From assembly GCA_002197995.1 (NCBI GenBank), contig NGZR01000006.1:1550001-1614000 (forward strand): 64,000 nucleotides of DNA, read 5' to 3'. The notes under the pieces were generated by a model, which made no database searches, was not told the DNA's origin, and saw nothing but the letters and a program-made list of their open reading frames with translations. Shown one piece after another: positions 54,706 through 64,000 of the stretch. This DNA comes from Gaeumannomyces sp. JS-464. Its lineage: Eukaryota > Ascomycota > Sordariomycetes > Magnaporthales > Magnaporthaceae. Positions within the stretch are counted from its first letter, which is position 1; every line of letters starts with the position of its first letter. The translations under genes were made by a program, and so were the position numbers.

Positions 54706-57700
54706 TTACTCAAGGCTCTGCGCCTCGCACATCTTCAAATACATGCCTCCTTGCTGCACGAGCTCAGCGTGGGTGCCCATCTCGACAATCCGGCCACCGT
54801 AAAAGACGCAGATGGCATCGGCGTCCTTTATTGTCGACAGACGGTGCGCGACAGCAACAGTGATGCGGTCGCCCTCCTTGGCGGCCTCGGACAGGGCCTG
54901 CTGCACAATCTTTTCGCTCTCGGTGTCGAGGCGCTGGTCGCCTCGTCGAGGAGCAGAATGCGGGGGTTACGGATGAGGGCGCGAGCGATGGCGACGCGTT
55001 GTCTCTGGCCTCCCGAAAGCTGTGTGCCGTTGGGGCCAGCAGCGGTGGCGAGACCATCTGGGAGCGACGAGACAAAGTCCCATGCGTTGGCGGCGCGCAG
55101 GGCAGCCTCGATCTCTGCATCCTTGGCGCCGGTCTGCACTGTTGTTGAGACGACTCCGTCTGCTGATGGCGGCAGGTCCAATTCGTCGATGCCAAGAGCG
55201 ATGTTCTCGCGGATGGTACCCTGGAAGAGAGTGGGCTCTTGCTGCACGAGGGCAACAATCTTGCGGTACAAGCGCGGGTTGAGGTCGGTCAGGGAGTCAC
55301 CATCCAGCTTTATCGAGCCCGTAGTAGGGTCGTAGAAGCGTTCAAGCATGGCGATAATCGTCGACTTGCCGCAGCCCGAGGCGCCCACGAGGGCGACGAA
55401 CTGGCCCTTCTTGATCTGGAATTATTGGGAGATCTGGTTAGCGTCATGGGAATGCAAAGGGGAATATGCCACCAAAGAGTAAGAAATGCATACCTCAAGC
55501 GACACGTTCTTGAGCACGGCAGTGTCCGGGCGCAGAGGGTACGAGAAGCGAACATCGTTCAGAGCAATAGGACCGCCAGACTTGGGACCCTTGTCGCGGT
55601 TCGTGGGGTTCTCCTGCACGGTCGGTTGGCTTTCCTTGAGCCAGAAGATGTAGTTGCCGCCGTTCATGCCCTTGGTCATGCTGGTTGAGAACTGGAAGAT
55701 CTGCGATGTTGCCTGAGCCGAGAAGAAAACGGACATGAAGGACACGAAGAACTGGAAGAGAGTGATCTCCCGGTTGGCGACCAGCTGGCTCCCCCACCTG
55801 CAAGGAGTTAGAAGCGCCTGGTTAGCCATGATCCACACAACAATGGCAGTTTGCTACATTCAAGACTTACCAGAATCCAAGACCCATGAACCAGTACTCG
55901 GTCGCCTGCGTCAGGGCAAACCAAACCATGGTGATCATCAAAGGGCGGCGCGAATCCCCGACGGCATGGTCGAGCTCCTCAGTGTACTTGCTGAGGACTT
56001 TGCGCTCGATGGCAAGCGAAGAGACGGTGCGAATGGCGGTGACAGACTCGGACGCGATGGCGGAGCTGGTGGACAGGCGGTCCGAAATGTTACGGTCGAG
56101 CCTAGCATCGAACCGCATCTTGAGGTATCCACAGCCGATAACGACGGGGAGGCCAGCCAGCACAATGACCAGACCAAGCTTCCAGCTGAAAACAATTCCG
56201 AGGACACTGCACGAAGCAATGTTGAGGGCCGCGATGACGATGAAAGCGATGTTGAAGCTCATGAGCTCGAAGACGCTCTGAGGGGTGGAGTCGACACGGC
56301 TGGCAAGCGCGCCAATGTTGTTCTCGGGCCTGTCGAAGAACTGCAGATCCTGGCGCAGGAGATCCTGGAAAATGGACTTCCTAAGGTTGTGCTGGAAGGT
56401 CTGTCCGACAACATTGGTACCGTAGCCGAGAACAAAATAGCAGACGAGACAGCTGGCGGCCATGACGACAAACATTGCCGAGAAGAAGTCGCCACGGCTG
56501 GTCATGGCGTCGCCGGTCAGAGTGAAGACGTCGACCATGTAAGACATCAGGACGGCTTGGGCAGGGTACAGGCCACACGAGATGACGCAAGTCAGGAAGA
56601 CGGAAGTCAGCGCAACCCAAAGCTCGGGAGTCTCGACTATGAGGCGCTTGACAACAGCGATAAAGCCATGGCCCTTGTAGTTATCAAAGTCGGTGCGCTT
56701 TATGGCAGCGTTCACACGATCCAGGTCCGCAGTCGGGTAGCGTGTCATGGACTTGACCTGGCCAACGGCATCGGCATCGGCATTGATGGTGTCATCCTCC
56801 TCGCCGCTCTCCGTGTCCGAGTTTTCGCTGGGCAGCGTCAGCTGTTGGATCTTTACAAGGCGGGCGTAGGTTCCGTCCTGAGCAAGAAGGCTTTTCGTGT
56901 GTTCCCTGTTCGACGATGCGGCCCTTTGTCATGACCACAATGTTGTCGGCCTTGCGGATGGTTGCGAGTTTATGGGCGATAACGATGGTGGTGCGACCCT
57001 CGGCGGCCTTATCAAGTGCCTGCTGGACGATACCTTCGGCGTGGGGATCAAGGGCGCTGGTGGCCTCGTCGAGGAGAAGAACTTTGGGCTGTGAGACAAC
57101 ACTTCGAGCAATAGCAATCCGCTGTTTCTGTCCGCCGGACCAGGAGGCTACCGCGCTGGCCGATATCGGTTTTCGTATCCCTGGGGAAGCTCGGTGATGA
57201 AGTCGTGGGCGAAGGCAATCTTGGCGGCATCCTGGATGTGAACCATCTGCTCCTCCCTGGTAGCGTTTTTCCCAGGGAGTGCCAACTAGACCGTACGCAA
57301 TATTCTCGAAAACCGTTCCGCGAGAACAAGGTGGGCTCCTGTATTTTCCAGAGGTTAAAAATGCGGCCCAAAACATCGTAATCGGCAAAAGACGAGGGTG
57401 GTCACTGACCTGCTGCACCAAGCGAACATTCTGGCGGAGCCAGCTCAGGTTCAGCTGGTCGATCGGGTAGCCGTCGAGCTTGATAGTTCCGGAGGCGGGT
57501 TGTACCAGCGCTCGAAAGACCGACGATGGTACTCTTTCCGGAGCCACTGGGACCGACGAGAGCAGTGATCTTTCCAGCAGGAGCCGTAAGCGAGAAGTTA
57601 TCCAGCACCGTGACACCGGGGCCGGTAGGGTAAAAGGTGATGTTCTCAATTTCGATAACTCCGTGGTTCTCGGCGGGGCGCGGCCGGCGGGGTCCAGGGG

Positions 57701-58941
57701 ATCGATTTTGGACTGGCGGTCAATGAGGGCGAAAAGCTGGGCGGCGGCAGAGGCGGCGCGAGTGAACTCAATCGAGTACCATCTGTTCAGGCTGATGGCG
57801 CAATGACGACGGACAGGAGGACAGTGAAGACCTCTCCACTGTTTGCGATCTCGCCCCTGGCCATCATGTGAATGCCCTGCCAGAATGCGAGACCATAGCC
57901 AAGATAGATGATGTGTACTCGGCGAGAAAAGGGTTCCCAGGAGGACCGAGATCTTCTTGCCATGGTTGTGGGCCTCGGTCAGGATCTCGTCGAATTTGCC
58001 CACAATCCTGTTGCGCATCTCGAAGGCATGGACGGTACGGATGCTGGCGAGGATACCCTCGGCGTAGGCGTTGGCCTGGGCATGGGCCTCGAGGACTTTG
58101 GTCTCGTGTCCAGCCTCGATAAACGAAACGACGGCCATGAAGCCGATACAGAGAGGGGCGATGCATCACCATCAGGGTGAGCTTCCAGTTGGTGACGAAA
58201 GCAATGATATGAAGAGGCGACAAAGGCAAGACCCTGGATGGTGAGACCAAGCTTCTCCGAGATTCCGTTCTGAACCAGGCGACCGTTCGCATAGGCCTGG
58301 GTGGCGATGGAGCGCTGGTTAGATCGAAGTAGGCGACCTCCTGACGCAAGGCCGCCCTGAGGTAAGTTCGGCGGATGTTGCGGACGATGCGGTAGGCGGC
58401 GTATGTCATCAGGGTGTTGTATGTGTACGACACAACAAACCTACCGGTGCCCAGGTAGACGAAGTAGAGGCTGTGACGAGACATCTTCAATGTTAGCCAA
58501 TGCGCCCACCTCCCGAATCCCTCGATATCGCGTCCACGCTGCTTACGCTAGTGTGGCACCGGCCCGCCGGAAGCTCTCTGCGGCGGACTGTCCGGATCCG
58601 AAGTCTGTGAAGACGGTAACAAACTGGCCGAATATTATGTTTGGGAGGCCATGGCAACGCCTGAGGCGACGGCCGCCAAGCAGGCGATAGCCAGAAGCGC
58701 ATATTCGAGTGCGCCGGCGTATGTGAAAACTCTCTACAGGTAGAAAATGACGGTTAGCGCAAGAGGAGGGGTGGCTCTGCGCCGCAACCAGTGCACAGCT
58801 ACACGGATCCCAACTAACCCAGTACGCTTTCCATGCGCTGATTTCCTGCGGGCTGTCTGGTTGTGTTGTTGAAGACACCTCTGTGATAGACGGCGACGAA
58901 GCGCGCGCCTTGGCGGCGGCCTTCTTCTCGGGTTCCCCCAT
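54706..58941 (-). pseudogene. Full-size ABCB multidrug transporter, multiple frame breaks
   Basis: The start at 58941 (MGEPEKKAAAKARASS) leads into TMD1 (YAGALEYALLAIACLAAVAS; SLYFVYLGTGRFVVSYTYNT). NBD1 has Walker A GPSGSGKST (about 57550), signature SGGQKQRIAIARS (about 57130) and Walker [15 protein letters not shown]2 (56750-55870) is intact text. NBD2 has Walker [10 protein letters not shown] (about 55375), signature [15 protein letters not shown] (about 55010), Walker [11 protein letters not shown] (about 54955) and the H-loop AHRLST. The order TMD-NBD-TMD-NBD and sequence fit fungal Pmd1/leptomycin-type exporters. One-base losses near 58647, 58319, 58216 and 54930, and one-base gains near 57140 and 57318, break the frame. 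As read it is a pseudogene; small introns are also present. Confidence 0.75.
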
Positions 58942-61283
58942 GGTGGGCGACTGGGGAGAGATGGACACTCGTATGGGAAAGGAGTTAGCCACAGGCAACT
59001 CTAGTCCAGTCTATGGACGGGATGACGTGCGAAAAAAAGACGAAACGAGAGTCGACGAAGTAGAGATTAGGATGCCTACACAGTAAGCAGGGCGGAATGT
59101 CCAAATAAAGAAGGAACTCAGGTAGGGAGGCAGGGAGCGTTCATGGGGTGGAGGAGCGGCATAGATAAACGAAATAAGGAATGGAGGACCATGTATGCCA
59201 GTTAGGTAAAAATATCAGACGGCATCCACTCGGCTTTTCTTGACTTGGGCTTCTCTAGGTATGGCAGAGGTGGCAGCGGTTCTCGGGCCCGAAACAAACG
59301 CGCCCGCACGCCCGCGCCCTACGGGGTCTGCGTGCTCGCCACGCCCCCCACGGGACATGGGCAGCTCGGCTTGGGCGCGGCTGGCGACTGGCGACTGGAG
59401 GAGCAGCATCGCGGAAGGTGGTAGCGACCCTCCGACGGTCCGCGGAGAGCAGCTTGGGTCCCAATGCTACGGCACGGCCATCGAGCCCCGCAGTTTATTC
59501 CAGGCTGGATGGCGACGGAAACGACGGGTCGGTCGCAGGGGCATCGCTGCACGTCGGCCCCGGCGGGGGAACCTATCGCGAGCTTTGGTTTCTTGGGGCG
59601 GGTTCTGGAATCTGTGCGTGTTGAAACATTTGCAGGGGCGCCGTCCTCCCGCGTCTGCAGAGGCGGGCAGAAACCAGCGCCCTGACGTTCCTTCCCTCGC
59701 GATTTGCCTCCTTCCATACTGGATTCTGCAGATCTACGGGGGTGAGTTTTGTGACGAGCTGCAACCGTGGACTGGTTATTTGCGCCAAAAATGGCAAGAA
59801 ACAGGCAAGGGGTCACTTGGGAGTGGGTCTCGATTTCCTCTGCAGCAGCGCTGGAGGGAAGAGCGTGCTCCACTCCACCAAGACACCGATGCCGACGCTT
59901 GGGCAGCCGACGGAGTTCGCGTCCGCGGAGGCCGTCTAGGGTCGATCCACGGAGCCCGACGGCGCCCTGTCAGGGTGACGGCTTCAACGGCCCAGCCTGG
60001 CAACTACCGCCCATCGAAAATCATTGCTAGGGATGCAATCTTGCGCGAGATACCACGTAGCCGTGCGCGCAAGATGAGCCACCCACGTCACGCCGCAGGG
60101 TCATCGCTGTTTCGATCGCTGGCCACGGCAAACTCTAACCTTTGTCCGCAGCCGTCGGTGTTTTCCGTCCAGCGTGCTGTTCTACTAGTATATGAAGTCG
60201 CCAAGACCCCTGAAAACATGTGCCTGTGTCGCCGTCTGTGTGCGGCTCCTCGCAATCCGACATCACTACTCTATGTCCGTGCCTGAGCCGCGTCCCCACG
60301 TGTTCCTGCCCATCGATTCCGATGGCGACAGGTTGATCAACGCTACCGTAGGGACTGTCCTTGCCAGAGTCGAGTCGGCCAGTCCTGGGCAGCTGCGGGG
60401 GCCGTGCCCGGTCCGTTCGTCTAGATTGCAACCGGCTTGCTGGCGCCCATATTGACGGCCCATCCAATTGACACGTCCCAAAGCAGCGGCTTGCCTGCCA
60501 CAAACTTCTTCCTGTTGGGTGATTGGCGATCCCCCAAATCCAGATGCCGACGCCAACGCGCCGCCGAGTCCTGCATTTTAGGCTTGCCTAGTTGAGTTTA
60601 AGGTTGTTTTTTTTTCGACGCCATAATCCAGCCCCGATAGCAGCCCGCGAAAATCCTGACCCGGATCACAGCTTTCCCGGCCGGGCCCGGGGTCCGTGGA
60701 CCGCCGATCCATACAGGGGCGGAGAAACAGTGCCGCCGCAGCCGCCCAACATTCTCCATACCAAAGCCCCTTCTTGGTTCAGCAATGTGTGCGCTTACCG
60801 ACCACATTTGATCTGCTGCTTGAATCAGAACCTGAACCAACTCGCTACTGAGCATCTTCCGTCGCTGCTCGGAGGTAATAGCATTTTTTAATTATCTGCC
60901 CACATCTGTGCTTGCCAACCTTGAACTCGCCCGGCTGTCTCCATTGCAAATTGACTTTTTCTGTCCAATGATCGTCGCCAGGGACTAGAGTGGTTCCAGA
61001 GAAGCCCTTTGGGAGCCCCAGCCCGCAAGCGAGTTGAGATGAGGATCCATCCGGAACCCCTGATACGACCGGTTGACGCCCACCCAGAGTATATTACCAC
61101 GCACTCTTCCCCTAAACCTCTCTGAACAGATCATATGTCCCGCCCCTACACCGCTGGAAACAATCCTTCTCCACGATCTTGGCAGCGCTGCTGGGGACAC
61201 GGCTCCGACTGGTCCCGGTGCGAACGTCAAGCCAGGCCTGCAGGAGACGCAGCGCCACCAAGCCCTTGCTCCTTTGTCTCTCC
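58942..61283. other. Intergenic region (2.3 kb)
   Basis: A plus-strand open frame of 348 codons (59240-60286) exists but has biased, motif-free composition in GC-rich DNA and no start context or homology I recognise. The remainder holds no recognisable gene. Confidence 0.4.
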
Positions 61284-62069
61284 TCAGGCATTTCCTGCCG
61301 GACCCGCAACTTCTTCTGCAGCCCCATTCTCGGGCGTGTCGTGTGGGACGCGGGCCCGCTCCGCCTCCGGATTCCCACCCCGCATGCGCCGTCGAATGGT
61401 GCCGGCAGACTCGACGACGGCCAGCCAGTGCCTTCGGATGTCATCCCTAAGCCCTTGGTACACAGTCTTGACGTACCACACCACCGCCCCAAGGCAAAAA
61501 AAATCACATCCAGTACCATTTCCGCCACTGGGCTCATTCTGCGCCTCTGCCGCCGCCTCTCGCTCCCCACACACCAGGCTCTCTTCGAGGCTGTCCGTAG
61601 GTCTGTGCCGTCGCGCCGCCATTGAGGGAGCCGACCGTACAGCCAGTCCCCGCGACGAGATCCCGGTCGCGTTTCGTTGTAGCTTGCCCTCGAGGCATTC
61701 CATAAAGTCCCTTGGATCCAGGAACGGCGAAGCAAACGGCCGCGCAAAAGCCGTCGTCAAGTTGCTGAGGGCCAGGACGGCGCTGCTGTAGTATTGCTCT
61801 TCGTGCGCTGGATCTCCGTAGGGCGGTGGTGCAATGTTGGATGGATTCCATCTCAGCGTGTCATCGATATGGACGAGCATGTGAGACCAGTTCTGGATCG
61901 TGAGTGAAATAAGGAAATCCGATAGGAGCTCATAGAAAGCCTCGTTGCCGTCGATCCTTCTAGCTACCCAATTGGGCACCGGCACTATATGTGCAGCCCA
62001 GAGAGCTGCTATGGTCACCACGACTTGATCCATCGCGAGGAGTGTGACGTGTGTAGCACTGTAAAACAA
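61284..62069 (-). CDS. Hypothetical protein
   Basis: This 261-codon frame has natural composition in its first two thirds: MDQVVVTIAALWAAHIVPVP, NEAFYELLSDFLISLTIQNW, RWNPSNIAPPPYGDPAHEEQ, PFLDPRDFMECLEGKL. The likelier start is the second ATG (62033). Two hydrophobic stretches (near residues 13-30 and the segment CDFFCLGAVVWYVKTVY) suggest membrane association. The C-terminus is Arg/Glu-rich. Not recognised as a known family. It borders the right-hand AT-rich repeat block. Confidence 0.4.
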   Translation of the reverse strand: MFYSATHVTLLAMDQVVVTIAALWAAHIVPVPNWVARRIDGNEAFYELLSDFLISLTIQNWSHMLVHIDDTLRWNPSNIAPPPYGDPAHEEQYYSSAVLALSNLTTAFARPFASPFLDPRDFMECLEGKLQRNATGISSRGLAVRSAPSMAARRHRPTDSLEESLVCGEREAAAEAQNEPSGGNGTGCDFFCLGAVVWYVKTVYQGLRDDIRRHWLAVVESAGTIRRRMRGGNPEAERARVPHDTPENGAAEEVAGPAGNA

Positions 62070-62469
62070 TGGGCAAGAGGTGGTTAAGCTTGGGGAGGAT
62101 GGCTCTGATTTTCGAAGGCTGTTGCGTAGACGGAGGGGTTGGTGATGATGTTTGGGACTAGTTAAAGAGATGAAGGGGTTTGGGGATAATTAAAACAGTT
62201 CACTGTCAAACTTGTGGAGATAATTCAGAGCTCCAGATCAGATCGCTTTCGGAGGTGGGACTGCAAAGCCATCTTTTGGAGGATATATCCTCTCACTCCC
62301 CCTTTTTGCTATTAGCACTTACCCGCCCCATTTTTGGCCTATGCACCGCCTGTTTTTCCGATGTCGCAGCACCGCAATTTGGCAGGGAATTTGCATTTTT
62401 CGCCATTTTTAATCCATTGGCAATCGTTTTCCGTGCATAACAATAACGAACACCAAAAAAAGCGCTATA

Positions 62470-62664
62470 AACGAGGTTATTATCCTTTTAAGCGACGGCG
62501 ACTCGTCGAATCTCTTTGTAGACGAGGGTTCGGCTTTTTTTGCAGGCCTTTCCACACGCGACCCTCCCGATCCCTCCGTACGCGACCCTTCCAATCCCTC
62601 CGTACGCGACCCTTTCGATTCTTTTGCAAGCGAGGCTCCCGATTTTTTTACAAACGAGGCTATA
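62470..62664. repeat. 24-bp tandem repeat array
   Basis: Clear 24-bp units at 62557-62580, 62581-62604 and 62605-62628 (CGCGACCCT...TCC(G/A)ATCC...CGTA), then diverged units at 62629-62652 and from 62653, with degraded units back to about 62470. Read as protein on either strand it gives an 8-residue repeat (for example TRPFQSLR), so it may be part of a decayed transposon or low-complexity gene. Confidence 0.7.
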
Positions 62665-64000
62665 GGCCCGGCGCTTTAAAACGGCCGTCTTTGGACCTCA
62701 AAACCTACCGTAATACTTTTAACCTTTTACCTTACTTAACAAAAAGTTAAAAAGCTTTTAACGAGTATTTAAGCTTTTAAAGCGTTAAATTATTTACTAA
62801 ACGCATTATTAAAAACGATAAAAGCTTTAAAAATATTTACTACGCTTGCCGTTTACGGCAGCGTAATTAACCTTTTTAAAGCTTTTGCAAGAAATCCCGC
62901 ACTTTTTAAATCGCTTGTTGCTTTTACGAGATAATTGTTTAAAGGCTCGCGGTTAACGAAAGCGTTTAAAGCGCTTGTATAATTAATTTTAGCTATGTAA
63001 AGCACTTTTCGTATTAAATAAAAACCTACGAGGTTAGCTTTTTAACCGCCCGCTTTAGCAAAAGCTAAGTAAAGCTTTTTAAAAATTTTTTCCGCGATTT
63101 AACGATTCGTACCCGGGCGATTTTAACGTTGTATTTTAACGATACCCTAATTTCTTTTAGCGATTTTTAGCTTTATATTAATAGCGAGCTATTTATTAAA
63201 AAAAACGCGCAGGAGGATAACATTTAATAACCGCTTTTTTACGGTTTTTTAACGATTTTAAAGTAACTTTTAAAAATTTTACGTTTCGAAATTTCTTTTA
63301 GTAAAGGTTAAAAGGGATTGTTAAATTTTGCGGCGCCGTTTGGGTATACGAGGTTATTATTTTACCTTTTCGAGCCGGCTTTCGTTGCTTTTAAATCGAC
63401 GTTATTTACAAAACGAATAAGCATTAAATGGATTTATTTTCGGCGGTAATTGTTATTAATAAACGCATAACGTTGCCGGTTTTTTAAAAGCTTATTTCGA
63501 ACGAAACGAAAAAAACGTTTACTTAAGTATTTTAAACTTTTAGCGTTTTCCTTTTATAAGCTAAAATTCCGGTATTAAAAGTTATTATATTCGATAAAGA
63601 TAATCGCTTTCGCAGCGCCGCCGCGGTTGTATTTCCTTTTTGCAAATTTTAATTATGCGTTTATTAGATTAATTTTAACGTGGTTTTTTATATTAAAAAG
63701 AAATAAAGTAAAATTGCGGCTGTAAAAATAACGGAAAAGTTTAAAAGCGATGCTTTTAATACAAATACTTTCGAAAGGTTAAAAATAAGCACGGAGTTTT
63801 CGGCGGGTCGGGTTAAGCTTCGCGACGAGGTTAATTAAAAAGATTTCCAGCATTTAACTAATAATTACCAAATTGTTAAAGCGATAAAAAACTTTAATAG
63901 GTATTAACACTTTTTTTGCAACGTTTTTTATAACCGGACCGGCTTTTTGCCTTTTAAAAACACGTCGTTTATGCAATAACCCGCGAAACTTATAAATAAG
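62665..64000. other. Right-hand AT-rich, RIP-like block
   Basis: Composition turns strongly AT-rich with stops in all frames, matching the left block. Probably a RIP-degraded transposon that continues past the window. No termini or domains recognised. Confidence 0.55.

Noticed and set aside
59240..60286. 348-codon open frame
   Set aside because: Low-complexity composition, no domain, no codon pattern like neighbours; retained only as intergenic comment.

Overview
This window is nuclear DNA of a filamentous ascomycete (Pezizomycotina, probably a Sordariomycete). The evidence is short GTAAGT/CAG introns, HET-domain genes, Kex2-type secreted precursors, an Hce2-type effector, quinate-permease and pantothenate-transporter families, and pogo-type transposons that look mutated by RIP (repeat-induced point mutation). 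No bacterial-style operons are present.

Layout. About 1.8-16.5 kb and 62.7-64 kb are AT-rich and littered with stop codons. The left AT block holds four pogo-like elements of almost identical length (1,861-1,862 bp) with TA target duplications: 4237-6097, 7680-9540, 11579-13440 and 14632-16492. It also holds a GC-richer solo LTR (3166-3436) and a palindromic satellite array (7440-7690). The middle (16.5-62.3 kb) is GC-rich and gene-bearing but full of damaged genes. In order: a HET gene split by a pogo copy and clipped by a solo LTR; an FAD monooxygenase relic; a pantothenate-transporter relic; a HerA/VirB4-like ATPase; an intact HET gene; a broken quinate/sugar permease; a HET relic carrying a 566-bp MITE; four secreted-protein genes (33.9-41.8 kb); a divergent pair made of a DUF7580-like gene and a mosaic C2H2/GYF/RRM/SANT gene; an intact MFS transporter; a broken full-size ABCB transporter; and a hypothetical protein.

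Biology. Allorecognition-type genes (three HET loci, DUF7580-like, C2H2) and secreted candidate effectors sit beside RIP-affected transposons, as expected for a fast-evolving, possibly subtelomeric or accessory compartment. The two most unusual objects are (i) a secreted 435-aa precursor at 37785-39092 with five near-identical cationic, hydrophobic repeats each preceded by a Kex2-like Glu-Arg-Arg site, and (ii) the 44.7-49.5 kb locus that strings a fungal C2H2 protein together with pieces resembling the GYF domain of Smy2, the RRM of Whi3 and the SANT domain of Snt1/NCoR.

Caution. Many reading-frame breaks in the GC-rich part are single-base losses, mostly inside short homopolymers. Some apparent pseudogenes may therefore be intact genes with sequence errors. 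The in-frame nonsense codons and the transposon insertions cannot be explained that way.
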